Below are positions 28,342-37,951 of a DNA stretch of 64,000 nucleotides, piece by piece. Both the position numbers and the translations under genes were made by a program. Within the stretch, counting starts at the first letter, position 1, and each line of letters opens with the position of its first letter. The notes below the pieces were generated by a model, which saw only the letters and a program-made list of their open reading frames with translations, was not told the origin of the DNA and did not search any database. The stretch covers positions 1,387,501-1,451,500 of the forward strand of contig NZ_CP146516.1 of assembly GCF_037081835.1 (NCBI RefSeq), read 5' to 3'. The stretch comes from Spirobacillus cienkowskii (GTDB taxonomy: Bacteria; Bdellovibrionota_B; Oligoflexia; Silvanigrellales; Silvanigrellaceae).

Positions 28342-29543
28342 AATTTAAACTCTCCCAAATCAATTTTTTCTTGCCAAATTTCTAAACATTCTTTAATTTT
28401 TTCGACAGTTGGAACCAAGGCCATTCTAAAGTTTTTAAAACATGAGTTTCCAAAACTCGATCCCGCAGTTAAAAGAATCCCAGTTTGCATAAATAACTCT
28501 TCTATAAATTCTTTATCAGAATTAAATTTTTTAGGAATCTCTCCCCACACATAAAAAGTTGCGTTGCTCGGTAAAACTTTAATTTTATTTTTTAAACAAA
28601 ATTTATCAACAATATCTCTTTTTTGTTTAAATATTGAGTTTCTCTCCAACACATGCTTATCATCTTGCCAGGCAACAACGGCAGCCTTTTGCACAAAATC
28701 TGGTGTTCCTAAACCAACATTTAAACGATATTTTGCAAATAAAGAAATGAGTTCCGTTTGACCAGCTACAAATCCAGAACGATACCCCGTCATTCCGCTT
28801 CTTTTACTCAATGAAAAAAAGCAAATTAAATTTTTTAAATCAAAATTTATTGCGATTTCAAGAAATGAATGTGGTTTTTCTTTTCCTTGATAGAACATAT
28901 CAATATAACATTCATCCGATAATAAAATGATATTAAATTTTAAAGCCCATTCATATATTGCTTGCATTTGTTGGAATGAAATTGTTGCCCCAGTAGGATT
29001 GTGTGGGTAACATAACCAAACAGCAGCAATGTGGGGAGCTATCTCGTTTGGTATATCTTGAGGATCAAATACATAATTTTTTTTCTTACTCAACGGAATG
29101 GCATAGGGAACACCTCCTGCTAAAATTGTTCCTGCTTTATAGACTGGATAACCAGGTTCAGGAAATACAACAATTTTTTTAGCAGAAGCCGCGTTAAATA
29201 AAATTTGGGGAATATGAAAAATTGCTTCTTTACTTCCATTTGAAGTAATAATTTGTAAATTTGGATTTAAATCAACAGATAATCGCCGCTGTGCCCAATT
29301 TGAACATGTTTGTCGCAACTCTAAACTTCCATTATTTAATGGATATTGACTTACTGCATCAATATTTTGCGATAATGCTTTACGAATAAACTCAGGGGTT
29401 GGCTCTTTGGGATCTCCAATCGTAAAATCAAATATTTCTTGATTTTTTTCTATAAGAATTTTTTTTAAATCATCATTTTTTGTAAGAGAGAAGGGATTTA
29501 AATTTAGTAACCAAGAATTAAATTCGTTTTCATAATTATTCAT
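28338..29543 (-). CDS. dapC: Succinyldiaminopimelate aminotransferase
   Basis: PLP-dependent class I/II aminotransferase, 401 residues, the step after DapD in the succinylase route to diaminopimelate. The PLP-lysine segment SLSKRSGMTGYRSGFVAG closely follows the DapC pattern (SLSKRSN-PG-RSGF-AG). CYPHNPTGAT and LLSDECYIDMFY are the usual cofactor contacts. The ATG at 29543 follows GAAAGGGG; an ATG 15 bases upstream is less well placed. The stop overlaps the dapD start by four bases (ATGA), so coupling with dapD supports the function. Confidence 0.9.
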   Translation of the reverse strand: MNNYENEFNSWLLNLNPFSLTKNDDLKKILIEKNQEIFDFTIGDPKEPTPEFIRKALSQNIDAVSQYPLNNGSLELRQTCSNWAQRRLSVDLNPNLQIITSNGSKEAIFHIPQILFNAASAKKIVVFPEPGYPVYKAGTILAGGVPYAIPLSKKKNYVFDPQDIPNEIAPHIAAVWLCYPHNPTGATISFQQMQAIYEWALKFNIILLSDECYIDMFYQGKEKPHSFLEIAINFDLKNLICFFSLSKRSGMTGYRSGFVAGQTELISLFAKYRLNVGLGTPDFVQKAAVVAWQDDKHVLERNSIFKQKRDIVDKFCLKNKIKVLPSNATFYVWGEIPKKFNSDKEFIEELFMQTGILLTAGSSFGNSCFKNFRMALVPTVEKIKECLEIWQEKIDLGEFKL

Positions 29544-29635
29544 AATACCCCTTTCCATACTTATGAAACCACAAGATAGTAGTTGTATCGTGTTGTTAAA
29601 ATTTACACTAGTGAATTTATAATAAATTGATGCTG

Positions 29636-30127
29636 TTATTTTTTTGTGTTTTTTAGGTTACTTAAAAAATATAAATAACTATCAGGATTGTGATCAAATT
29701 CAAGCTTGGCTTTACAATTTGAACAAAATTTATCTGGACCATCTAAATATTGGGGCAAACCAGCCTGGATATCAAAACCTACAATTAATGTAAAAACATA
29801 TGACGTGTTGCAGTTTTCACAAACATACCGCGCATCAAATGATTCTACAAAAGTTTTTTTTGTTAAAAACTCAGGAACCATCGACAATTGATCAACAACC
29901 GGAAAGGAGCAATTGATGTAATGAAGCTCTACATCTTTTAATTTATTGAGGGCAATCACCCAATTTCTAACTCCGCTACTATTCATTCTTAATATTTTTT
30001 TAAGATCAATAAATAACACTTCAAATTTTTTTAAATACAATTCACTAAAATCCGCATTTTCGTCAACTATTCCACTAATGGCAACATAATTGTCTTTTTT
30101 CCACTCAAAGGTTAATGGATTCGTCAT
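29636..30127 (-). CDS. STAS-like domain protein with C-terminal zinc ribbon
   Basis: 163 residues. Residues ~5-92 resemble a STAS/anti-anti-sigma fold: FEVLFIDLKKILRMNSSGVRNWV matches the strand-helix region whose Ser is phosphorylated in SpoIIAA-type proteins (here Ser50/Ser51). Residues 103-138 hold CxxC (103, 106) and CxxC (135, 138), a likely zinc ribbon. The combination is unusual. Its ATG overlaps the stop of the preceding small gene, so the two are probably made together and may interact. Role in a partner-switching pathway is inference. Confidence 0.7.
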   Translation of the reverse strand: MTNPLTFEWKKDNYVAISGIVDENADFSELYLKKFEVLFIDLKKILRMNSSGVRNWVIALNKLKDVELHYINCSFPVVDQLSMVPEFLTKKTFVESFDARYVCENCNTSYVFTLIVGFDIQAGLPQYLDGPDKFCSNCKAKLEFDHNPDSYLYFLSNLKNTKK

Positions 30128-30432
30128 GCAGGCTCACCTGTTTTTGGTTTTGGTAAATTTAATCTTTCAATAATATCATTACAAAATCTAGTTAATTCTA
30201 TTGGTTGATCGCAACAAGATATCAAGGTTCCTAATCTGTGTGAAAGCACAGCAGCAATTTCGTCTGGAGATAAAGAATCATGCACAACTCCTTTTTTAAT
30301 TAAGTCATCAATTTCCATAGAAAAACGCCATAACCTAATTGATTGAGCATCTGGTGGCTTTTTCGATGAAGCTGTTTGCTTTTTTTTGCTTCGTTGTTGC
30401 TTTTTCTTCAAGAACTCAATCAAATCACCCAT
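30124..30432 (-). CDS. Small hypothetical protein, partner of the STAS gene
   Basis: 102 residues; basic N-terminus (KKKQQRSKKKQTASSKKPP) then a helical domain (LWRFSMEIDDLIKKGVVHDS and LSPDEIAAVLSHRLGTLISC). The start is ATG 30432, which follows TGAGGTGTGC; an upstream extension would run into the preceding gene. The stop overlaps the STAS start by four bases (ATGA). No family is recognised. It is cytoplasmic by composition. Confidence 0.68.
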   Translation of the reverse strand: MGDLIEFLKKKQQRSKKKQTASSKKPPDAQSIRLWRFSMEIDDLIKKGVVHDSLSPDEIAAVLSHRLGTLISCCDQPIELTRFCNDIIERLNLPKPKTGEPA

Positions 30433-30466
30433 GCACACCTCAATGAATGCTATGTTAACAATTATA

Positions 30467-33256
30467 CTACCACAATAATTTCTCAGACTCAGAAGGAATG
30501 TTTTTTTGTATCCATAATCTCGACGCTTCCTTGACAAGAGCACTTTTGGATTTATCCAATAAATTTTTATAAATATTAATAATTTCAGGATTATTTGATC
30601 CTAAATTTTTTTCTATTCTCTGCACATACCGCAGCCAATCTTCAGAAGCGTCTGCAACCCCTACCTTTTCTAAAAACGGCAACAAGATGTATGTATCTAA
30701 AAAAACAGATGAATTGGTTAATGCATGAGTATTTAATTTTTTGGCAAAAGAAGCTTCACATGGTTGATTTTTTTGAATTTTTTCATCAGTTAACAAAAGT
30801 GTCCATTCATTTTTAGTTTTTGTTTTAGCGATGCTTTCCCAGTTTGCTGTATTAAATTGACGTGAAGCTTTTAACATCCAAAAACAAAATGTGTCTGAAG
30901 AATAAATGAGTTTAGGGTTGGCAAACATATCAACTGCAACTGCATTATCAATCAATGACTGCGCAGACTCTGACATCGTTAGATTGTATTTCAGTAATTC
31001 CCTTAACGTCAGCATTTCCCAAAAATCATCACGATCAATCACTTCAAAACTCGATTTTTCAATTTTTTTAACCTTATTAATCCATAATGAACTCGTATTT
31101 TTTAATTGCATATAAGCTTTTAATGCATTGCTGACAGACGGTTTAAGAGAAAGATTATAAAAAGTTGAGTGCAGAGGCACGCCATCTTTTCCGACTTCAT
31201 GACTCCTCATTTCTTTCCAAACATCTATATTTCCCACAAAAGCAGCACACCGCAGAACCTTTAAACGATCAGCATTATCCCATTTCAATCCACCAATGAA
31301 ATGATGATTATTAAGAGATAATTTATTCAACGAATCTCTATTTTTAACAAAAAAATCGATGAGTTGAGTGCATTTGTTGTGCTCTGCAAATAGAGGTGCT
31401 TTAAATAGTTCCAATTCTTTTATTCTATCCGTAAATAACACCATAAATTCATTATTTGGAAACTCCTTCGCAAAGTTATTAATTGCCTCAATTTGTTTAT
31501 TTGATTTTTCTTCAACAGAAGCTTTGTTATCTTTAAATGACTCTTCTTGCATTTTTGTTAAATCAGCTCTAAGCATACATGTTTTTGCCTGCTTTTTGAG
31601 GACATCGCGTGCTGTTTTAATTCTTTCTAATACTTTATTGTATTCAACCATTTTTGCATTTTTAGTAAGATTTTTTTCATAAAGACAAAATAATCTTACC
31701 TGTGCTTCATCAGCCACAGGATGCATGTCGAAATTTCTTAAAATCTGCTCATATTTATTTTTAGCAAACGTCTGATTTCCATTGAGCTCTTCAATCTCTG
31801 CAAGTCTTAAATTTGCCCAAGGTGAATAAACTTTATCTCCAGCTATAGTTAAAAACTGAATATAAGCATTTTTTGCAACTTCATATTGACCCGCCCAATA
31901 TGCACTTTCGGCGCCATAGATTAAGTTACTCGGAACTTTTTCAGAAAATGACTTTGAATACAATTCGGCCCAAGAATACGACCGACGAGCCCAACGTAAC
32001 AAATCCAAATCAAAATATGTATTCCCTGTAACATGAAAGTGCAGCGCGGTTAATTCGGGATGGGCTTTCCGGAAAATTCCCGATGATGTATGTTCAAATG
32101 CTTTACCAGGATCTTTGCCAATGAGCATAGCGAGAGAACGAAACAAGTCTGCCGAACTTAAAATGTCGGTATTATTTCTTGGTGCTATAAAAATTGGGCT
32201 AGTCACTTTGCTTGGCGACTCAACAACCAAAGGTGAGCCTTCTGGCATTTTTGGGTAGTCAAACCTCGCGTAGTAGTTTTCTAATTTCCACGCAGAAGTA
32301 AATGCTCGATCCCAAATCATCACACCTTGGTTCATCACCATCGAATTATAATACACCAATGGCATAACTGTTTGAATCCACTTTATAGAATCGATAGGTT
32401 CCTGTAAGTGGGTTATACTTGTTTTTTTTCCGGCTATCTTTGTAGTCACCTTAAAATATACAGGTGAATCATAGATATTATCATAAATTTCATTAATAAC
32501 AGATGCATTCTTTTTAGTTGGAAGATAGGTGCTGTCATCAACTTTGGTAGCAATATAAGAAAACAACACTCTAGCCATTGCATAATGGTCACCTTCGGCA
32601 AATTCTTGGGGAGAAGGCGGCACAATTTTTGCATTCCAAATATATAAATTATTCACATCGTTTGTCGCTAAGTGTAAAAAAAGAAAGGCCTGTAGGATAT
32701 TTGTTTGCAATCGAATCAACGATGAAATTGGAACATTGTCTTTTGCTAAGTCCATTTGCAAAAAGAAAAAGCAATCATATGATTTTTGAAGTCTATTTTG
32801 AATCCAAAAGTCTTGGCACATATTTAGCCTAGAAATGTAGGGATCATCAGATATAAAAAACGCCAGCTTTGTTAAATTAAAAGCAGGAAAGTAAATTGGA
32901 ACAGAAGGTCTTTTAAGTTCTGGAGGAAAACCATAGATTAAAGATTTTTCTGGTTCTTTTTGTGAATCTATCCAGTTTTTTGGCAATTCACCTTTGGTGC
33001 TACTTACAAAATCTAAGATGAAATAATAAGAATTAAATATTTTTTCTCTAATTTTATTTTCTGGTATTTTGCTAATATTTTTTGTTTTAATTTTTTCAAT
33101 TTCTTTTAGATCACTCTTTTTTTGCGGAATAATGTCTTCTTGTGTGTACAAAGTTGGCCAACTTTGTGCATACAGAAACTTAAAATTGATAAATAAATTA
33201 ATAATAAATCCAAGTAAAAAGTAACAAAAGACTTGATGCACCGAATCATTCCTCAT
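30467..33256 (-). CDS. Large secreted TPR-like protein
   Basis: About 929 residues. An N-terminal hydrophobic segment (VFCYFLLGFIINLFINFKFLYAQ) is a signal peptide. The chain is mainly alpha-helical; residues ~430-560 (YWAGQYEVAKNAYIQFLTIAG, WANLRLAEIEELNGNQTFAKNKYEQIL) look like tetratricopeptide repeats, as in periplasmic scaffolds. No enzyme motif is seen. The ATG at 33256 lacks a clear ribosome site. It lies 60 bases downstream of flbD and upstream of two small overlapping genes, so it may belong to a transcription unit with a motility gene. Function unknown. Confidence 0.75.
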   Translation of the reverse strand: MRNDSVHQVFCYFLLGFIINLFINFKFLYAQSWPTLYTQEDIIPQKKSDLKEIEKIKTKNISKIPENKIREKIFNSYYFILDFVSSTKGELPKNWIDSQKEPEKSLIYGFPPELKRPSVPIYFPAFNLTKLAFFISDDPYISRLNMCQDFWIQNRLQKSYDCFFFLQMDLAKDNVPISSLIRLQTNILQAFLFLHLATNDVNNLYIWNAKIVPPSPQEFAEGDHYAMARVLFSYIATKVDDSTYLPTKKNASVINEIYDNIYDSPVYFKVTTKIAGKKTSITHLQEPIDSIKWIQTVMPLVYYNSMVMNQGVMIWDRAFTSAWKLENYYARFDYPKMPEGSPLVVESPSKVTSPIFIAPRNNTDILSSADLFRSLAMLIGKDPGKAFEHTSSGIFRKAHPELTALHFHVTGNTYFDLDLLRWARRSYSWAELYSKSFSEKVPSNLIYGAESAYWAGQYEVAKNAYIQFLTIAGDKVYSPWANLRLAEIEELNGNQTFAKNKYEQILRNFDMHPVADEAQVRLFCLYEKNLTKNAKMVEYNKVLERIKTARDVLKKQAKTCMLRADLTKMQEESFKDNKASVEEKSNKQIEAINNFAKEFPNNEFMVLFTDRIKELELFKAPLFAEHNKCTQLIDFFVKNRDSLNKLSLNNHHFIGGLKWDNADRLKVLRCAAFVGNIDVWKEMRSHEVGKDGVPLHSTFYNLSLKPSVSNALKAYMQLKNTSSLWINKVKKIEKSSFEVIDRDDFWEMLTLRELLKYNLTMSESAQSLIDNAVAVDMFANPKLIYSSDTFCFWMLKASRQFNTANWESIAKTKTKNEWTLLLTDEKIQKNQPCEASFAKKLNTHALTNSSVFLDTYILLPFLEKVGVADASEDWLRYVQRIEKNLGSNNPEIINIYKNLLDKSKSALVKEASRLWIQKNIPSESEKLLW

Positions 33257-33315
33257 TTTGATCAAGTATCGGAAAGCATCAAAAATAATTCCATTTAAAT
33301 TTGCAAATTTCGTGA

Positions 33316-33561
33316 TTATGTCATGTGAGGCAATTTTTCGCTATTAATATGAGAAATATTAAAATCATTGTTTAAACAAAAACTATTTTCGTAATTTATT
33401 CTTTCGTCAATTAGCCGCAACACCTCATTTAACGACTCTTTAACAATTATTCTAGCACCACTTAAGATTGTAATTGTTGTATCAGGAAGTGTTTCAATCC
33501 ATTGAATATTACAATGGTTAATATGAATTTCATGTCCATCAATCTTTGTTAATTTAATCAC
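33316..33561 (-). CDS. flbD: FlbD-family flagellar protein
   Basis: 81 residues beginning IKLTKIDGHEIHINHCNIQWIETLPDTTITILSGARIIVKES, the typical short FlbD domain (the small Firmicute/delta-type protein, not the Caulobacter sigma-54 activator FlbD). The usual protein ends near residue 60; here about 25 extra polar residues follow. The start is GTG, eight bases after AGGAGT. FlbD usually sits in motA/motB or hook operons; here the next gene is a TPR-like secreted protein and no other flagellar gene is adjacent. Confidence 0.85.
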   Translation of the reverse strand: MIKLTKIDGHEIHINHCNIQWIETLPDTTITILSGARIIVKESLNEVLRLIDERINYENSFCLNNDFNISHINSEKLPHMT

Positions 33562-34068
33562 AAACTTTGACTCCTATTAAAACGTTCTCGATTAGTTTAA
33601 ATCATATACCAAAAATGTATTTTTGACATCAAAAATACCAAAAATGTAAGATGTTAAATAGGTATTTTTGGTATTTTTTAATTTAATATAAAAAATTAAA
33701 AAAATTTAACCCTTTTTCACCGCTTTTTTTTTAAATTAAATAGAGAATGCGCAAAAACTATCAAAAAATGCTAAAATGATAAGTCTTAACTCGCTCTCTT
33801 TAATGTATGCACAACAGGAATTTTTAGTACAAATGACCAAAAGTAAAAACTGGCATTTTTGAGAGCCATTTTTTACATGGACTTTTAATTTTAAAAAAAA
33901 ATTGCACTCTCAATTGGAACTTTATTTTGGCTTAAAATTGAGAAGGAAAAGTCATTCAAATAGAACTTGGAAAAGAAAATAAGATCTGTTAGCTGCTTTA
34001 AGAGGAATTATTGGGCAATACCCTGCTGCCTCAATTTAGACTTTAAGAAAAAAATTAGGATAACTTTC
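33562..34068. promoter_or_regulatory. Intergenic region with TACCAAAAAT repeats between flbD and yceD
   Basis: About 500 bases without a convincing gene. At 33607-33678 TACCAAAAAT occurs twice directly and once inverted. The second and third copies form a perfect 15-base inverted repeat (33631-33645 and 33664-33678) with an 18-base spacer. It could be a hairpin or operator for the divergent genes. Further along, CTCAATT/AATTGAG make a weaker stem near 33910-33945. Nothing else is recognised. Confidence 0.4.
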
Positions 34069-34707
34069 ATGAAAAGCAATATTTCAGTACCATTATCAAA
34101 AATTGGCGAAGCACTGCACATCACTTTTGGCAATTTCCCCAACCCAGACAGCAGCAACCTACATTTTCAATCGCTCATGACAGATGGCATGGCGCATTTT
34201 TTTCACGAAAATGAAATTGCAAATGACGCTCTTGGAAACCCCAAAATATTTGGATCCATAACAATTACAAGAGAAGACGCGTTATTTCGTATTCAAGGAC
34301 GCTTGTCCTTTTGTATAAAACTAGAATGTGTTCGTTCTCTTCACAATTTTGAAGACGAGGTTTCTGCCGAAATGAATGCGTTTTATGTTTCTAAAAACTC
34401 TTATCAAAGTACGCAGTTTAATAAAGTAGGCATACATTCGCAAAATCTCGATGAAGAGTTTGAGTATTCTGCATCAGATTTAGAAACATATACATTTCAG
34501 GGAAGTACTATAGTACTTGATGAATTGCTGTTGGATACTTTGTACTGCGCAATTCCAGAGTTGCCTCTTTGCCGCCCAAATTGCAAGGGGCTCTGTTCTG
34601 AATGTGGAACAGATTTAAATCATTACGATATTTTGGGAACTCCCAAGCTCATAGCTCACTCTCCATCGTGCTCGTTGAGTCATCAAAATTTTTCTTCAAA
34701 AATTTAA
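34069..34707 (+). CDS. YceD/DUF177 family protein
   Basis: About 212 residues. The C-terminal signature LCRPNCKGLCSECGTDLN is diagnostic of YceD/DUF177, a metal-binding-looking family needed for 23S rRNA accumulation in E. coli and for plant chloroplasts. The central acidic segment (HSQNLDEEFEYSASDLETY) is also typical. The ATG at 34069 follows TTAGGATAACTTTC; the frame runs further upstream without a site. The gene usually precedes rpmF, fabH or plsX, but none is here, so the context is rearranged. Confidence 0.85.
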   Translation: MKSNISVPLSKIGEALHITFGNFPNPDSSNLHFQSLMTDGMAHFFHENEIANDALGNPKIFGSITITREDALFRIQGRLSFCIKLECVRSLHNFEDEVSAEMNAFYVSKNSYQSTQFNKVGIHSQNLDEEFEYSASDLETYTFQGSTIVLDELLLDTLYCAIPELPLCRPNCKGLCSECGTDLNHYDILGTPKLIAHSPSCSLSHQNFSSKI

Positions 34708-34825
34708 ACAACTTAAGAATGTCTTATCTTTTTTCTTATTAATTTTATTAAATTTCTTTTAGAATGCTGAAAATTTTTCCGAACAAAATGTCAGTTAATT
34801 GACTTATGTGCTGGAGAATTTGCGG

Positions 34826-35638
34826 ATGCAAATAGCGTTAAAAATCATAATATTATTAAAAATACATTTAACGATTTGCTTATTATCATCTGTTCCATTT
34901 CTAAACGCTCAAACCAATTCAGAAACAATAGAATATAAGGTTAAAGAGCATGATACGCTGATTAAAATTCTTAAAAAACATAGAATTAAACCAATTTATG
35001 GAAACACTGGCGCACTTGCCGAAGCTCTAAAATTAAATCCTAAGAAACAAACGCATAATGGCAACCTAATTTTTGTTGGTGAAATATTGATAATTCCTAA
35101 ACACTTGATGAACACAGAAAATAATAAATCGCAATCAGCTACAAAAATTCAAAAAGATAAAATCACAAAAGATAAAGTTCAAAAAGTAAAACCCATTGCA
35201 TCTGAAATCAACAAAGAGGTTAAAAAAGAAAAATTAGAAACACCAAAAAAGAAAGAAGAAGTTTTGTTTAAATCAAACAATCCATTTGAATTTGACAAAC
35301 CACAAAAAACAGAACAAACACAAATTTTTAAACCTTCAACAACAGAAATTCAAGTTCCCAAAAACAATTCTTCAATTTCTGAATCCAAAGAAATACTGCA
35401 TTCAAATAAACAAGAATCACACAATCCAATTGCGAATAGCAAAGAAGAACACAATTCTTCAAATAATATGCATAGTACTTCAGTTTCAATTTTTGAAAAT
35501 GCAGAACAACTTTTACCTGATTATGGTCACTACTGTAAGCCTGATCCAATTTGTACAATATGGTTATGGGATTTAAATAATCGTTGTTGCAATTTGCAAA
35601 ATTCCCCTCTGTTACTCTCAAATGATACTGGAATTTGA
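34826..35638 (+). CDS. Secreted protein with one LysM-like module
   Basis: 270 residues with the signal peptide LTICLLSSVPFLNAQ. Residues ~35-95 form a LysM-like module of unusual type: YKVKEHDTLIKILKKHRIKP, then IYGNTGALAEALKLN and GEILIIPK. After that comes a long Lys/Thr/Ser/Asn-rich linker and a short Cys-containing end (YGHYCKPDPICTIW). The same module occurs three times in the protein at 53403, where it precedes a barrel; that barrel is absent here, so this may be a shortened relative. GGAG precedes the ATG by nine bases. The stop codon is inside a strong hairpin. Confidence 0.7.
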   Translation: MQIALKIIILLKIHLTICLLSSVPFLNAQTNSETIEYKVKEHDTLIKILKKHRIKPIYGNTGALAEALKLNPKKQTHNGNLIFVGEILIIPKHLMNTENNKSQSATKIQKDKITKDKVQKVKPIASEINKEVKKEKLETPKKKEEVLFKSNNPFEFDKPQKTEQTQIFKPSTTEIQVPKNNSSISESKEILHSNKQESHNPIANSKEEHNSSNNMHSTSVSIFENAEQLLPDYGHYCKPDPICTIWLWDLNNRCCNLQNSPLLLSNDTGI

Positions 35639-35644
35639 GAGTAA
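35612..35644 (+). terminator. Hairpin terminator overlapping the LysM-like gene end
   Basis: TTACTCTCAAAT and its perfect complement (12 pairs) with a 9-base loop, followed by TTAATTTTTA. The TGA stop is inside the right arm. The next lipoprotein gene starts 22 bases later. Confidence 0.75.
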
Positions 35645-35665
35645 TTAATTTTTATGAGGTATGAA

Positions 35666-36310
35666 ATGAAAAAGAAAATTATAATTGGATTAGCAATTAC
35701 TGCTACATTGATATACTTTGAAATATCATGCGGAAAAAAAGAATTTGCTAACAACCTATTTGACTCAATCAATGCAACGAATTTAGTTAATCCTGAATAT
35801 CGATTGAGTGCAGAAGTTATTAAAGAAAGTGACAAAACAATTTATGATATCAAATTTACTTCCGCCTTCACAATAATTGCCGAAATCGATAATAATATTA
35901 AAAAAGGAACTTTAAATGCTGCATTAAATATGTTGGGTGAAGACAATAAAATAATCTTCCGTGATATCCAACGACAAACTTTAAAATCCAACAATTTTGA
36001 TAACTTATTAATTGATATTATTGCTCCTAATAAAATTAATAGTATCATTGATATTCAAAAAGCAGTTAGAAACGATCCAAAACTAACCTATTCCCAACTC
36101 GTTAAAAGGCTAGAACATTTGTCAACAAATATTAATACATTAAAAAATATAATTCTTAATTGTATTAATGCTATTAACAACTCTCCTATGGATGCAAATG
36201 CAAAAAGTGCACTTTTACACGGATCATCCTCGGATCCAAGGATAGAATTTCTTGGTTTTCAAACAATTTATAATAAATTTATAACATTAAAGTTTGAATT
36301 AACTCAATAA
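35666..36310 (+). CDS. Tandem lipoprotein paralogue A (one repeat unit)
   Basis: About 214 residues beginning MKKKIIIGLAITATLIYFEISC, a lipoprotein signal peptide whose sequence is almost the same in the next two genes. The mature part is one helical unit of about 160 residues, the most divergent of the family (LTYSQLVKRLEHLSTNINTL, FLGFQTIYNKF). No known family is recognised. The ATG follows TGAGGTATGAA. It is the first of three paralogues on the same strand, separated by gaps of about 170-200 bases that each could hold a promoter. Confidence 0.75.
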   Translation: MKKKIIIGLAITATLIYFEISCGKKEFANNLFDSINATNLVNPEYRLSAEVIKESDKTIYDIKFTSAFTIIAEIDNNIKKGTLNAALNMLGEDNKIIFRDIQRQTLKSNNFDNLLIDIIAPNKINSIIDIQKAVRNDPKLTYSQLVKRLEHLSTNINTLKNIILNCINAINNSPMDANAKSALLHGSSSDPRIEFLGFQTIYNKFITLKFELTQ

Positions 36311-36482
36311 ACAACTTTGCAAACACTCAACTTTACTCCTAATTTTCTTCGATCCATTCAGCAAAATAAAAAATATTTTAAATTAATGATTTGCAATATT
36401 GTTATTTTACCTAATTAAAATTAATAAAATTCCGAAGCATAAATCAACTGTTGTTAAATAGATTTTAGTTAAAGGAGTTTGT

Positions 36483-37748
36483 GTGAAAAAGAAAATTATA
36501 ATTGGATTTGCAATTACCACATCATTATTGTACTTTGGAATTTCTTGCAGTAAAAAAGAAAATACGAACACAACTTCCGAATTAAATACCCCCGATTCTC
36601 GCCTTCGCCCACAAGGATCACCGACAACTGCAGGAGCTAAAATAAACCCCGACCAAGTTACTGCATCTCATGATATATATTATAAAGAACAATTACTCGA
36701 TATATATCGATCATTGTTTTTACTTAATGAGCACCTGAATCTTCCATTTTTAGAAGAAACTGTTAAAAGTTTGAGTGTGGAAGATCAAAAATTATCTAGA
36801 AATATAATAACTAATATATTAGAACAATCTATATTTGATGATAAAAGAATTAAAATTATTAATTCTACAAGTACAATTTACGAATTACTCGTGACCGCAA
36901 ATACAAATATCACTTATCAAGAACTATATTATAAGCTTAGCAAAACTATTGATAATATTTATGAATTAAAAACAATTGTTAGTAGTTTTATTGAAAGTAT
37001 TAAAAGTTCTCAATTATCTGATAATGCAAAAAATAAAATTATAAATGGCATCAATACAGATTTGACAAAAGGATTTATTGGCTTTCAAAAAATATTTGAT
37101 GAATACAATAATATAAAATTTTTAAAAATCAATAAAAGCAAGGAAGTGATCAGTAGATCAGAATGGACTCATGAAATAAATCCAATCAAAAACTCAGAAG
37201 CTCTCCAAAATCCTAACATTGTTACATTTGCACACTTCAAACTCTATAAAGAACAATTACTCACCGCGTACAATAAGATTCTTAAAGTTGATAATCACCT
37301 AAAAATTCCATTTTTAGGTAGGATTGTTAATAAGTTTAGCGCAGAAGACATTAAAAATTATCAAACGTTGGAAGAAGCCGCATTCAAAGAGAAGAAATTT
37401 GATACCAAAAGGATTGAAATTATCAATTCAACAAGTACGCTTTATAAATTACTCGTAACCGAAAATGCAAACATGACCTATCAAGAACTCTACTATAATC
37501 TTAGTAAAGTTGTAGATGAATTAAGTAATTTAAAAATGATTGTTCATGATTTTAATAGACTATTACCACAACCAAATTTGCTATCAGCAAATGCAAGAAC
37601 AATGATTATCAATGGAACTCATACAGATTCGACAAAAGGATTTATTGGCTTTAAAAAAGTTTTGGAAATATATGATAGTATAGTATTTACCAAAATCAAT
37701 CCAAAAGATACTGTTATCACTGCCGCAGATTGGAAAAAAGAACAATAA
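36483..37748 (+). CDS. Tandem lipoprotein paralogue B (two repeat units)
   Basis: 421 residues, GTG start five bases after AAGGAG. Signal peptide with lipobox FGISC. A Thr/Pro-rich linker leads into two copies of the family unit (residues ~65-225 and ~255-415). Each has KEQLL near its start, IINSTST with LYxLLVT, TYQELYY with LSK, KGFIGFxK near the end, and finally a D/S-x-W. The protein has probably arisen by internal duplication. Helical, likely an anchored periplasmic or surface protein; function unknown. Confidence 0.78.
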   Translation: MKKKIIIGFAITTSLLYFGISCSKKENTNTTSELNTPDSRLRPQGSPTTAGAKINPDQVTASHDIYYKEQLLDIYRSLFLLNEHLNLPFLEETVKSLSVEDQKLSRNIITNILEQSIFDDKRIKIINSTSTIYELLVTANTNITYQELYYKLSKTIDNIYELKTIVSSFIESIKSSQLSDNAKNKIINGINTDLTKGFIGFQKIFDEYNNIKFLKINKSKEVISRSEWTHEINPIKNSEALQNPNIVTFAHFKLYKEQLLTAYNKILKVDNHLKIPFLGRIVNKFSAEDIKNYQTLEEAAFKEKKFDTKRIEIINSTSTLYKLLVTENANMTYQELYYNLSKVVDELSNLKMIVHDFNRLLPQPNLLSANARTMIINGTHTDSTKGFIGFKKVLEIYDSIVFTKINPKDTVITAADWKKEQ

Positions 37749-37951
37749 AATGGCTATTTTCCAAATAATGAAAATATGCATTTTACCATACCGCGGCGAA
37801 ATCTCATGATCATTATTTCAGTTTTTCTTTAAAATTTTTAAAACCACAAGGAACCAAATCACCCATTTTTTTTTGTGAACCCAATTTATAAATCTTAAGA
37901 AACTACAAAAAATACCGACCTTATTATCAAACTAACGGCAAAGAGGTTTGC

